A stretch of DNA of 54,818 nt, taken from a virus. The position numbers and the translations under genes are program-made. The stretch lies in the IMG/VR virus record IMGVR_UViG_3300037833_000027, positions 1 through 54,818 of that record, one strand, 5' to 3'. This document shows, piece after piece, positions 16,102-25,572 of the stretch. Within the stretch, counting starts at the first letter, position 1; every line of letters begins with the position of its first letter. The notes beneath the pieces are model-generated. The model was not told the DNA's origin, did not search any database, and saw only the letters and a program-made list of their open reading frames with translations.

Positions 16102-16109
16102 TCCGCCGA

Positions 16110-18611
16110 TCAGGGCTTGACGTCCTCGTGGCCGAGCGAGCGTACCGGGATGAGCAGGCCCCACGCGTTCACGCCGGCCGCCCGCAGGCGATGCCGCTCC
16201 GCCCCCGGCACGCGGGCCAGGACGTAGCCGGTGTTGGCGCCCGACCAAGCCGTCCCCCGCAGCAGCTTGTGCTCCACGGCCTTCGGGTTGAAGAAGACCT
16301 TGTCGCCGACGAGCTTGATCCCGACGGCGTTCAGCTCGGCGGCGCCGCGCCGCTCGCGCAGCAGGTCGCCGACCGGGACGTCACCGCCCCCTCCGTTCTC
16401 CCCGTACCTCACGGTCGCCGAGAGGATCGCCTGCAACAGCTCCTGCTCGTCGGGCTCCCCCTGCTGCTCCAGCACGGTCTGCCGCTCGGACAGGACCTGG
16501 CCCAGCCACGCCCGCGCGTCCGCCTCCGACAGGCCGCACATGACCCCACGGACGGTCGCGGGCAACGCCAATAGCTCGAGCAATCGGCCGTACCGCTGGA
16601 ACTCGGGGTCGACGCTGAGCACCGCCACGCGCCGACGCACCTCCGCGGCCGATACGAGGGCGGCCGCCAAGAGCTCAAGACCGAGTCCGGCCAGGTCGTC
16701 GGCCGGCGGCATCGGGGCCGCCTCCCGTCCCGTGAGCTCGAAGACGACGAACCGGTTCCGGTCCACCGCGTCCCGGAGGCCGACGCTGACCGCGGCCATC
16801 CAGAACATGTGGTGGACGTAGAACCGCAGCGGCCGCCCGCTCGGCGTCCCCTTGCTGATCGGCGCGGCGCCGCGCCGGGTGGCGGAACGGGCCAGCTTGA
16901 TCAGGCCGCGGCGGCCGTGCCAGTTCTCGCACTCGTCGATCAGGCACGGGACGGAGGTCGCGCCGATCTGCTGGCGCACGGCGGCCTCGCTCGTCTCGTT
17001 CTCGAACCGCCGGGCGAACGGCCAGAGCCGGTTCAGCAGGGTGACCAGGGCCGTCTTGCCCGTGTTCGTCGCGCCGGTCAGCCACGCGTGCGGCCGGACG
17101 TCCCAGGTCTGCTGCAGCGGCGTGGCGACCGCGAGCGCCGCCAGCAGCTCGCGGTCGTGCCCGTGGCTGAACTTCCACGGCGCCAACGTGTCGAGCAACT
17201 GGCACCATAACAACTGCAGGTGATCGGCCGTACACGCTTTGGAGGCCTCAACGAGCCTTCCGACGTCGATGAACGGCGCGGGCCCCGTCAGCTCGAGGAG
17301 CTTCCCGTTCACCAGCGGGATCTCGATCGGCGAGCTAGCTAATCCGGGCGCAGCAGGGTCGGGCCCGATCCGGTACGCGCGGTTACCCACATTCAGGATG
17401 AACGTCGCATCGCCGTCGAGCCGCCAGACGCCCGCGCCCAGGACGTCGTCCGCGCCGAACACGCGCTTGCGTGACTCGGCGGCGATCGCGTTACGGTAGA
17501 TCGCCGCGTCGACTTCCAGGTCCACCGCCGCCGGCCCCGCCATCTGGATGAGCGTCGCATGATCCAGCTCGCGGAGCTTCCCGACCCGCCACAGCCGCTT
17601 GGTGTCCCGGGACCAGATCAGCGTGTCGCCCCGGTCGTCGAGTCCGAGCACCTCGATCGAACCGGGGACGATGCTCCTGCTGCCCGCCTCCCCTTCCTCT
17701 CGGGCGGCTCCGTCTTTTGCGACTTCGGCCGCCGCGGCACTCCAGGTGCGGTCGAAGTAGTCGTCGCGAGGGTCACCGAACTTGCTCTTCCCCGACAGCC
17801 AGCCGCGGGCGCGCTCGCGGTCGACGCCCGCACGGATCAGGTCACAGCACGCCCGGAAGTCCGCCCTGCTGCGATCGCCACCCGGCGCATCGAGCCCTGC
17901 CAGGACGCGGAGCACGTCGGGGGGCGGCGGATCTCCCGCGGGCACGGCCCCCGCAGCCGGTCCCGGCCCGTCGCCCGCCTCGGGGAACGCTTCAATGCCG
18001 TGGCGTCGGGTCGCATCCGCTGAGACGAGCACACAGGGGGCCGGCGGGGCGCCGTTTCGGGCGTCCTTCACGTTGTCGAACTCGGGCAGGCGAAGGAGCC
18101 GAGCGACGTCGTTCGTGTGGTCTCCGCCGACGGCGCGCCGGACGGCCTCCAGGATCCGCGTGGCCTTCTGCCGGTTACCCGCCTCGTCCAGTAGTAGCGG
18201 TGCCTCAAGGCGCCAGTAGAGGTGTGTGCCGTGCCCGCTGTTCACGACCGCCGAGGGGGCCGGGAGGCCAGCCTGCTCCGCCCGAGCGAGCGCGGTTTGA
18301 GGCGGGCAGCCGTCGACGTCCGCCCACAGCACTCGGAGCAGCGACACATCCTTCGAGGTTCCACCCCCATGTGCTCGTCGGGGACACACCCCGAAGAAGA
18401 CGTTCACCCAATGGGGTGCGGAGTTGATCTGGAGAAGGTCAGGGATCAGGTCTGACAACCGGTCGCACCTCGACCAGTGTCGACATGCTGCGCGGGTGCG
18501 ATTGGCACCCCCGGAACGCCACGTTTCGATCCCGCGGACCTCGACGAGGTCCTCCGGCTCGAACAGCGTGTTTAGGAATCGGGCCAGACCCGAGCGAACA
18601 GCCTCATTCAT
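16110..18611 (-). CDS. Primase-polymerase/helicase-type replication protein
   Basis: An 833-residue element replication protein. The N-terminal half resembles an archaeo-eukaryotic primase: WADVDG with Asp98 and Asp100, SGHGTHLYW at 125-133, and GDHTNDVARLLRLPEFDNVK at 163-182. The C-terminal half is a P-loop ATPase, Walker A GATNTGKTAL at about residue 515 and Walker B CLIDECENW further on, like helicases fused to primases on plasmids and integrative elements. It would prime and unwind element DNA. It sits between inverted iteron-like repeats, with the serine recombinase downstream and an unknown gene 81 bases upstream on the same strand. Confidence 0.85.
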   Translation of the reverse strand: MNEAVRSGLARFLNTLFEPEDLVEVRGIETWRSGGANRTRAACRHWSRCDRLSDLIPDLLQINSAPHWVNVFFGVCPRRAHGGGTSKDVSLLRVLWADVDGCPPQTALARAEQAGLPAPSAVVNSGHGTHLYWRLEAPLLLDEAGNRQKATRILEAVRRAVGGDHTNDVARLLRLPEFDNVKDARNGAPPAPCVLVSADATRRHGIEAFPEAGDGPGPAAGAVPAGDPPPPDVLRVLAGLDAPGGDRSRADFRACCDLIRAGVDRERARGWLSGKSKFGDPRDDYFDRTWSAAAAEVAKDGAAREEGEAGSRSIVPGSIEVLGLDDRGDTLIWSRDTKRLWRVGKLRELDHATLIQMAGPAAVDLEVDAAIYRNAIAAESRKRVFGADDVLGAGVWRLDGDATFILNVGNRAYRIGPDPAAPGLASSPIEIPLVNGKLLELTGPAPFIDVGRLVEASKACTADHLQLLWCQLLDTLAPWKFSHGHDRELLAALAVATPLQQTWDVRPHAWLTGATNTGKTALVTLLNRLWPFARRFENETSEAAVRQQIGATSVPCLIDECENWHGRRGLIKLARSATRRGAAPISKGTPSGRPLRFYVHHMFWMAAVSVGLRDAVDRNRFVVFELTGREAAPMPPADDLAGLGLELLAAALVSAAEVRRRVAVLSVDPEFQRYGRLLELLALPATVRGVMCGLSEADARAWLGQVLSERQTVLEQQGEPDEQELLQAILSATVRYGENGGGGDVPVGDLLRERRGAAELNAVGIKLVGDKVFFNPKAVEHKLLRGTAWSGANTGYVLARVPGAERHRLRAAGVNAWGLLIPVRSLGHEDVKP

Positions 18612-18692
18612 AGTGGTCTCCTTTCACGACGGTTCGTGCGGAAACCTAAGCTGTCTTGGGACTGGGAATCGGGAAGAGAATCGTGAATTCCG

Positions 18693-19733
18693 TTACGCCG
18701 CGCCCCCTCCGCGAGGATGGCGCGTCGTGCGCACCGCTGTTAGCGGCGCGCACCGCTCGATCAGCGCAAGGAGCTCGCGGTCGGCGCGAACCACATACAC
18801 GGCCTGACTTTTTAGCTTTCCCACCCGCAGCTGAGATCTGCGCCCGGCTGGCGCCTTTGGTAGGAAGTGATCCGCGGCAAAACCGAGCTGACGACGGATT
18901 TCTTGAAGCCTCTTTCTGTACGTGGCCGGGTCGAGCGGGTCGTCCGCGTAGAGCGTAGCGTCCGTGGGGGGCAGCGGGCGCCGCGCGCTTAGCATCAGGG
19001 CGAGTAGCGTATCGACCCACGCCGCCAAGTGATGCTTGGGACCACCGCTGTAGAGGCCCGCCATGGGACGAACGTTTGACTCGCCACCCGACGGCGACAT
19101 GAAAATCTGTCGCCTCACCACGTCGACGAGGAGCAGGGGCCGGTTGCAGGCCCAGCTAATGAGGTCCTCTCGCGTTACCTGCTGAAACCGCGTGACGTCG
19201 CCTACGAACGCGTCGAACGGCTGCTCACTCGCGCACTTGAGCCCGTTGAAGTCCGCCCCGCCGGCGACGGGAAAACCACGATTGAACGCCTCCTCGTACA
19301 CCGCCGACCAGTTGACAGAAGCCGCGCCATTGAACGCCCGTGTGGTCTCCAGAATTGGCACGTGCCGCCCGTAGCTGCCCGGGACCTCCTCCAGCTGTGC
19401 CAAGAACACCAGTCGGTTGAGCCTCGAAAGGTCCAAATAACTGTCAGCGGGGCGCAACGCCAGCCCGGTGGACCGGCACATCAAATGCAAGAACCGCAGG
19501 TCAGCCTGCAAAGGAGTGTTTGCCGCGGGAAGCGCCAATGGCCCGGTTGGCACATTGACATGTAGAAGGCCTACGCAATCAGGCCGTGGTGCAAGACTGG
19601 TGAAGACGAGGATCTGCAGCGTGGCGTCTCGACAGCCCAGCCTCCCCGGGTAGACGCTGTCCGCGCGGCGGGCGCCTAGTACGCAACAAATCAGTTCCCG
19701 CCCGACCGGTACCGGTATGGGTTTCTCGGTCAT
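18693..19733 (-). CDS. Hypothetical element protein
   Basis: A 346-residue protein of unknown function, first gene of the likely primase transcript. It contains no signal peptide or membrane helix. The C-terminal third (YRKRLQEIRRQLGFAADHFL, then LRVGKLKSQAVYVVR) looks like a winged helix for DNA binding. The right copy of the 26-bp iterated repeat lies about 60 bases before its start, where an operator or replication origin would be. It may be an origin-binding or control protein (inference). Confidence 0.65.
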   Translation of the reverse strand: MTEKPIPVPVGRELICCVLGARRADSVYPGRLGCRDATLQILVFTSLAPRPDCVGLLHVNVPTGPLALPAANTPLQADLRFLHLMCRSTGLALRPADSYLDLSRLNRLVFLAQLEEVPGSYGRHVPILETTRAFNGAASVNWSAVYEEAFNRGFPVAGGADFNGLKCASEQPFDAFVGDVTRFQQVTREDLISWACNRPLLLVDVVRRQIFMSPSGGESNVRPMAGLYSGGPKHHLAAWVDTLLALMLSARRPLPPTDATLYADDPLDPATYRKRLQEIRRQLGFAADHFLPKAPAGRRSQLRVGKLKSQAVYVVRADRELLALIERCAPLTAVRTTRHPRGGGAA

Positions 19734-20100
19734 GTCCTCTGCCTCGCCGTCGTTCTGCCGGGACGCCGTCCGAATCCGACTTATCTCGGCCCCGGGTGTT
19801 CCAGCGTTCCAGCGTTCCGGATTCGGGCTAACGCCGAGTTTAACCTGACCGCATGGTTACGCAGCGTCCGGACCGTCACCGGGACGTTCACCCGCTACTT
19901 GACAAGGGCAGGCCGTACCACCGTGTGCTCGTTAAGGCTGCCGCCACCGCAGAGGCTGATAGTTCCGGTGCAACGACGACCGAGATAGCCACGATGGCGT
20001 TCTACGTTCAGCGTCTCACACTGGGAATTCGCGGTCCCAGCAGCCATTCGGTTATCAATTCGACCGGGCCTTCGCGACTCCACCGGCCGCCACTCGTGAC
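19734..20100. other. Gene-free stretch with right copy of 26-bp repeat
   Basis: No convincing gene. The stretch holds the right copy of the inverted repeat at 19795-19820, with three tandem units (GTTCCAGC, GTTCCAGC, GTTCCGG), and is the likely promoter region of the gene starting at 19733. A plus-strand open frame at 19853-20176 has no protein-like composition. Confidence 0.5.
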
Positions 20101-20493
20101 TCAATTGTGGCCGCGGTTGTCCCGCCTCAACCCTGACTTTCTAGTCTTCCCCGAGTTGGGCGTGAACACTCGGTAGTCGGGGTCAAACAGCGACTCCCAG
20201 TTGACCTCCTTCGTTCCGATGGTTGGGCGCGCGCCGGCGCGGTTGCCGAGCAACTCCGGCAGCCAGTCGCCGACAAACGAGTTCCAATGGACCGCTTTGT
20301 GCAGACCCGCCTATTGCTGATCCCTTGCGTACCAGACGTTGAGGAACAGGGCCGGTGCAGCCAAACGCTCGGGGTGGTGCCTGTCGCCCCAGGACCACCG
20401 GGACAAGTTCAACGGCGGGTTCGCGTTCAGCGTTTTCCACCCCGGCACCAGCGTTCTGACACTGCCGTTCTCGGTCTCCAAGCTGATCGGCAA
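20101..20493 (-). pseudogene. Hypothetical gene with in-frame TAG
   Basis: One minus-strand frame is protein-like from 20493 to 20101 apart from a TAG at 20311-20313. Before it: TLVPGWKTLNANPPLNLSRW and ALFLNVWYARDQQ. After it: WNSFVGDWLPELLGNRAGAR, then KEVNWESLFDPDYRVFTP. Without the TAG it would encode about 130 residues from a TTG start. This is a nonsense mutation or a recent decay product; suppression cannot be excluded. I do not recognise the family. It is divergent from the truncated helicase gene. Confidence 0.55.
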
Positions 20494-20611
20494 CGATTAA
20501 TTCTTGTTGCAACATGAGTTAGGACGAAGTTTGATTCATACTGGATGACTGGTAGCATGACACAATCGCTAGCGGTGGGTTCACCTCCAACCGCCGCGGC
20601 TTGGACTGCCC

Positions 20612-21975
20612 ATGACGAAAGCTGTTTATCTCCCCGCTATAGAAGAGGTACGAGGGCGCGTGCTTGGCAGCCCGATTCAGCAGTACCGTTGGGTCGCCGG
20701 ATCCGTGGACGGATCCATTCAAGCTTACAACAGGGGGGTAGTGAACGGGCATGCGTTCACCCCTGTCGCTGGTTGTACCCACGCGTGCGGGGAGTTCTTG
20801 ATTCTGGGTAAGCCGTCCAGCTCGCGCGCTCTCCCCAAGCTGGTTCTGCTCGCCCCGAACGGCCCACCGGCCGATGCCGCCGGAGCCCGGGCGTGTCGGT
20901 GGCTGCAACCACACCCGGCCGGACTGCCTGACGTCGTGCAGTGCGAGGCAGCGGCCGACGCGGTCAGGAAATCGTGGACAGGACAGTTCCAATTTAAGGC
21001 GGAACGTCGCGAAGGCGATCGACTCATCGAAGAAGGACTGCGCCCACCGCAGATCGGCGCGTTGCACAACGTGCTCGGGCACTGGACGGTCTCGAACGAT
21101 CCAGCCACGATCGTGATGCCGACCGGAACCGGCAAGACGGAGACGATGTTGGCCCTGCTCGTCGCGGAGCGGCTCGAACGCGTGCTCGTCATCGTCCCCA
21201 CCAACGCGCTGCGCGAGCAGATCACGGGAAAGTTCCTGACGCTCGGCGTGCTCAAGGCGGCGGGAGTCATCGCCGCCGGCGCGCGGCTGCCGATCGTCGG
21301 CACATTGTTGCAACGCCCGAAGACTGTCGCCGAGGCGGGCGAGTTCTTCCGGCGGTGCAACGTCGTGATCACGACCGCCGCCATCGTCGGCAACTGCTCG
21401 GACGCGGTACGGCGCAAGGTCGCCGAGTATTGCAGCCATCTGATCGTTGACGAGGCGCATCACGTCACGGCACCCACATGGGAGTGCATCCGAGCCGCAT
21501 TCAAAGGGAAGCCGGTCCTGCAATTCACTGCCACGCCGTACCGCGGGGACGGGAAGCTGGTCGACGGCAAGGTGGTCTACAACTACCCCCTGCGGAAGGC
21601 CCAGGCGGAGCGGTATTTCCAGCCGATCCGATTCAAGGCCATCCAGGAGTACAACGACGACAAGAGCGACGAGAAAATCGCGGGTGCGGCCATCGCGCAG
21701 CTGAACGCCGATCTTGCTGCCGGCCGGGACCACCTGATGATGGCGCGGTGTTCGACCATTCAGCGGGCGGAGGAACTTTACGCCCTGTACACAAAGCTCG
21801 CCGCCGCCCACAAGCCGGTGCTGGCTCACAGCCAACTCGCGACATCGACAAATCGCGAGGCGGTGCGACAACTCCGCGAGCGGGAGAGCCGCATCGTCGT
21901 CTGCGTCGATATGTTCGGGGAGCCGCGCAGTGCGATTTACGATGCACGTGGGGGCGGATACCCTCGTGCTGCTTA
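20612..21975 (+). pseudogene. Superfamily 2 helicase, 3' end lost
   Basis: A DEAD/DEAH-type helicase with ATP-binding GTGTGKT (about residue 171), Walker B DEAHH (about 280) and motif III TATPYRG. The second RecA-like domain starts but stops after SRIVVCVDMFGE, where related proteins go on to the arginine-finger motif. A short unrelated sequence then runs to an IS5-family element at 21976. The loss of motifs V and VI implies no activity. The first 130 residues are a distinct N-terminal region. The truncation precedes the IS end by about 50 bases, so an earlier deletion is likely. Confidence 0.8.
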
Positions 21976-22875
21976 GAGCCTCTAACACAACCGGCAAAAC
22001 GTGGGTTCGCGCCGCGGCCGGCCCGGCGGACGATGCGGCGAGCCAGTCACGGAGGACGCCATGGCCAAGCCGCTCGTCCCGGACGAACTTTGGGCGATCG
22101 TCGAACCGCTGCTCCCGCCGCACGCCCCGCGGCCCAAGGGCGGCCGCCCGCCGGTCGAGGACCGCGCGTGCCTGGCCGGCGTCCTGTTCGTGCTCAAGAC
22201 GGGCATCGGGTGGGAGGACCTGCCGGCCGAGATGGGGTGCGGGTCGGGCATGACGTGCTGGCGCCGCCTGCGCGACTGGCACGCGGCCGGCGTGTTCGAC
22301 CGGCTGCACGCGGCCCTGCTGGCCGAACTGCGCGCGGCCGGGTGCGTCGACTGGGAGCACACGGTCGTCGACAGCGCGAGCGTCCGCGCGGTTTTTGGGG
22401 GGGCCTCACCGGACCCAACCCGACCGACCGGGTCAAGGCCGGCACGAAGCACCACGTCGCGACCGACGCCGGCGGCGTCCCGGTGGCGGCCGTCGTCACC
22501 GCGGCGAACCGGAACGACGTGACGCAGTTGATCCCGCTGGTCGACGCGATCCCGCCGATCCGCGGGGCGGTCGGCGCGCCGCTGACCAAGCCGAAGGAGG
22601 TGATCGCCGACCGCGGGTACGACAGCGACCCGCTCCGGATGACGCTGTCGGGGCGTGGCATCCGCCCGACGGCCGCGCGGCGGAACACGGGCCATGGGAG
22701 CGGGCTGGGCGTGCTGCGGTGGGTGGTCGAGCGGACCCTGAGCTGGCTGCACCAGGCCCGGCGGCTCCGCGTCCGGTACGACCGGACGGCCGCGATCCAC
22801 GAGGCGTTCGTGAAACTCCGGTGCGGGGTGATCTGCTTCAGCCTGCCACAGTCGGAGGCGTTTTGTTAGACGCTC
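21976..22875 (+). mobile_element. IS5-family insertion sequence, about 900 bp
   Basis: The ends are imperfect inverted repeats: GAGCCTCTAACACAAC on the left and, on the opposite strand, GAGCGTCTAACAAAAC on the right. TTA is found on both sides (21973-21975 and 22876-22878), which fits a 3-bp target duplication of the TNA type known in some IS5 subgroups. Inside is one transposase in two frames. The copy looks complete and recent. It interrupts a short frame that otherwise joins LVLL to RARGRPTI. Confidence 0.87.
22061..22869 (+). CDS. IS5-family transposase made by -1 frameshift
   Basis: DDE transposase that cuts and inserts the IS. The first frame starts at ATG 22061 with GGAGG upstream and carries the N-terminal domain and the first Asp (TVVDSASVRA). 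A T5G7 run (22392-22403) precedes the point where homology moves to the -1 frame, which supplies TGPNPTDRVK, KHHVATDAGG, a second Asp in IADRGYDSD, and the Glu in WVVERTLSWL near the C-terminus. Several IS5 subgroups use this kind of slippage. A sequencing error in the G run is the other explanation. If unshifted, the first frame would end at 22522. Confidence 0.85.
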
Positions 22876-23028
22876 TTAGGGCACGCGGGCGACCGACCAT
22901 TTGAAAGTCGTTCACCACGCGTCCCTTTACGGGCTCATAAAATTACGCCCAACCGCCTGTTCTGATCTGCTGGATCCTTTGCGGGGCTGACGCCTCCGCC
23001 GTAACCTTTGCAGATAGGACAGGAGCCG

Positions 23029-24495
23029 ATGGCATCGATGCAAGCCCGTCTGAAGCAACATTTTACGGACGCCAAGCAGATCAATCAGATGATGTGCCAC
23101 CTGCTTGGCCCCGTCGATGGCTGTACAGTGCTAGAACCTTGCGTCGGACATGGGGCCTTCTTAAAGGGCCTCAACGGACGTCCGAAGCTGGTGGACGTAA
23201 TCGACGTGGATGATGCAGCCCTTGAAGTGGTCCGTTCGCAGTTTGAGCACCTGCCACTCAGAACTTTCCATGCTGATTTCGTAGATCTCTTCGTCAATAG
23301 CCTGCCGAACAGCCGTCACCCAATCAATCAAACGGCCTACGACCGAACGATTTGTAACCCACCGTATGGTTTATTTTTCGACCTTTCGTATCGAAAAGAG
23401 ATCAAGCGGGCGTTTCCTAACGTCTATGCACGCGAGTCCTACGGCCTCTTCTTCAGTTTCGCACTTTCGAGATTACGGCCGGGCGGTACGTATGTTTTTC
23501 TGCTACCTGACACTTTTTTGTCCAGCCGGAATCACCGGCCACTGCGCGCGTTTGCCTGCACTGACGCCGCACCTACTCACGTAATCAGGTTTCCATCGAA
23601 GTTGTTTGAGACCGTTAACTTCGGTTACGGCAACTTGTGCATCATCGCAGGGGAGCGGAGAGAACTTCGTAGCACCGATCAAGTGCAATGGCTTGACCTC
23701 TTCGGAAATGACGCAGACTTGTCGTTAAGTCGGCTAGAGGATGCACGGTACGTACCGGGGTCGGTTTTACTGGCGGGCGTTCAAGACGGCTGGTCGTCCA
23801 GCACGTTATCAGCAGCAGATACGGCTTCGCAGACCTTGGCGGAAGTGGCCGACTGCAAGACGGGGATCTATTCGGGAGACAATGAACGATTTCTAGGCTT
23901 CGACGTGACGCGGGCCGCAAGGCAGCTTAATGGCCACAAGATCGATTGGGACCGTCAGGTATACGTCGAGCCGTTGAGCGACGATCAAAGGCGAAATGGA
24001 CTTGAAGGCCAGCGATGCTACGTGCCCCTCATTCGTGGCGGTCACCGTCTCCCCTTTGAGTTCACTGCTTGGGCGATTGATTGGTCGCTGGAAGCGGTTA
24101 AGCACTACCGAGAGGATAAGAAGGCCCGACTTCAAAATGCTCGATTCTACTTTAAGTCGGGCTTGTCTGTCCCGATGGTGACGACCAAGCGTATCTCGGC
24201 AGCGTTGCTTGAAAGTGCTGTTTTCGATCAGGGCGTGGTCGGGGTCTTCCCCCACCGTGCATCGCAACGAGCGGCTCTCCTCCTGTACCTGAACTCCGCG
24301 ATAGCTTCGCAGAAGATGAAAGCGCTCGTGAACGGGAGTGCGAATAACTCCGCCAATTACCTGAAGCGGCTTCCGGTTCCCCGGTTTAGCGAAGCTGATG
24401 AGCTGCGTGCAATTGCGATTGTTGACGCTGCCCAGCACTCGGGGCAGCTCCTCCAGGAGACGTGCGACGCTTTTATTCGTGGTTTACCAACGTAG
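23029..24495 (+). CDS. N6-adenine DNA methyltransferase (TaqI/type II-like)
   Basis: A 488-residue DNA methylase. The ATG at 23029 has CAGGAG upstream; a TTG at 23008 is less likely. SAM-binding motif I is LEPCVGHGAF (residues 34-43), and catalytic NPPYG is at 110-114, in the gamma-class order. The C-terminal half (from about 250) would be the target-recognition domain. It is convergent with, and overlaps by 12 bases, a gene with a nuclease-like motif, so the two form a candidate type II restriction-modification system. GC content is lower than in flanking genes, which suggests transfer as a unit. Confidence 0.88.
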   Translation: MASMQARLKQHFTDAKQINQMMCHLLGPVDGCTVLEPCVGHGAFLKGLNGRPKLVDVIDVDDAALEVVRSQFEHLPLRTFHADFVDLFVNSLPNSRHPINQTAYDRTICNPPYGLFFDLSYRKEIKRAFPNVYARESYGLFFSFALSRLRPGGTYVFLLPDTFLSSRNHRPLRAFACTDAAPTHVIRFPSKLFETVNFGYGNLCIIAGERRELRSTDQVQWLDLFGNDADLSLSRLEDARYVPGSVLLAGVQDGWSSSTLSAADTASQTLAEVADCKTGIYSGDNERFLGFDVTRAARQLNGHKIDWDRQVYVEPLSDDQRRNGLEGQRCYVPLIRGGHRLPFEFTAWAIDWSLEAVKHYREDKKARLQNARFYFKSGLSVPMVTTKRISAALLESAVFDQGVVGVFPHRASQRAALLLYLNSAIASQKMKALVNGSANNSANYLKRLPVPRFSEADELRAIAIVDAAQHSGQLLQETCDAFIRGLPT

Positions 24496-25341
24496 GTAGC
24501 CCCGAAGGTTGTTAGCCCCGAGGAAGGCAACGAAGTCCGGCGAAAGGTCGGCGTCCCAATCGATTACATCACGCCGGACTGCCTGCATGTCGGCACCGGT
24601 CAGTTGCGAGATTTGTGCGTAGGCGTTGTCGCCGGTGTGTACATCCCACAAACCTGACCTCTTCAGCACCTTCAAGTAGTTATTGTTCTCGTCCTGACGA
24701 ACAAGCAGCATCAGCCGCGTGTCTGGATTCCATATTTTGTATGCCCGGCCAACCGTAAGGAGCCGGACCATATTGCCCTTTTCGTTAGACCCAAATCCGC
24801 TTTTGAAGTCGATCACATGCGGTACGTCGTCCACCGAGAACACTTCATCTTCGGACATGTTGATGTCGCCCACGATCTCGAACAGAGTGGCTACGTCCTT
24901 CAACACGTCGTCCCGTTTTTCATGACCGTCGAGGTTGTCAGTGATCCGTCCAAGCAGTTCCCCACGTACGGTATCAAATGAGGGCATTGCGATACGTTTT
25001 ACTCCGGGGCGGCTGGGGAGGTCCCAGGCGGAGTTGCAGAATGCCTGCCAAAGTTCTCCTACTCGTCGAGAGAAGGCCATGTACTCGTATGGCCAGACGC
25101 TGTGGCGGTATTCGAGGCTTGCCACCGAGCAGCAGTATTGAAGCGTTAGTGCGGCATCCGGTCGCTCAGCAACCGGAAGTGCGGCGATGCGATGGACAAA
25201 TCCTTGGCGAGCGGCGCTAATGGCTGCGTTCACCAACTTCGCCTTGTCCTCCCGCTCACCGCCACCATTAGCGATTCGTGCCACTTGCGGCTGGACCTGC
25301 TGGTGTATTCTCTCAAGAATTTCGACCTTGGCGACGGGCAT
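24484..25341 (-). CDS. Probable restriction endonuclease partner
   Basis: A 285-residue protein without an obvious family name. The start at 25341 has GGAGG upstream. The segment VPHVIDFKSGFGSNEKGN (Asp178, Lys180) resembles the D-x-K strand of a PD-(D/E)XK nuclease, with acidic residues just before it (NMSEDEVFSVDD). Placement opposite an N6-adenine methylase, with a 12-base tail overlap, is the main evidence for a restriction role. The N-terminal half is helical. The two genes would need separate promoters. Confidence 0.65.
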   Translation of the reverse strand: MPVAKVEILERIHQQVQPQVARIANGGGEREDKAKLVNAAISAARQGFVHRIAALPVAERPDAALTLQYCCSVASLEYRHSVWPYEYMAFSRRVGELWQAFCNSAWDLPSRPGVKRIAMPSFDTVRGELLGRITDNLDGHEKRDDVLKDVATLFEIVGDINMSEDEVFSVDDVPHVIDFKSGFGSNEKGNMVRLLTVGRAYKIWNPDTRLMLLVRQDENNNYLKVLKRSGLWDVHTGDNAYAQISQLTGADMQAVRRDVIDWDADLSPDFVAFLGANNLRGYLRW

Positions 25342-25572
25342 CCCCGCACCTCCTGGCGAACAGCCGCTCACAAGCGGCAGGTTCGCAGAAAGTCTATGGG
25401 GTACGGGTCGGATGTAAAGAACGGGCGCGCGGCTAGGGCGACGAACTCGTTAGAACGCTGGGCTCCTCTCTGTCCCCCGGCACGGGAAGTACCGTGGACG
25501 CAACGCTTAGCCTGTAGTGTGTGCTTATGCTGGACGTGTCGTTGAGACGGTTGATGACTACGTCCATGGTTT

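Noticed and set aside
19853-20176. 107-codon plus-strand frame
   Set aside because: The composition is not protein-like and its 3' part overlaps the better-supported minus-strand gene fragment at 20101-20493.
20287-20517. Plus-strand frames in the TAG-interrupted gene
   Set aside because: The minus-strand frame reads as better protein on both sides of a single TAG, so the plus-strand text is a shadow.
20519-22360. 613-codon open frame on the minus strand
   Set aside because: It lies opposite the helicase and the IS transposase, whose motifs are clear. It is a high-GC antisense artefact.
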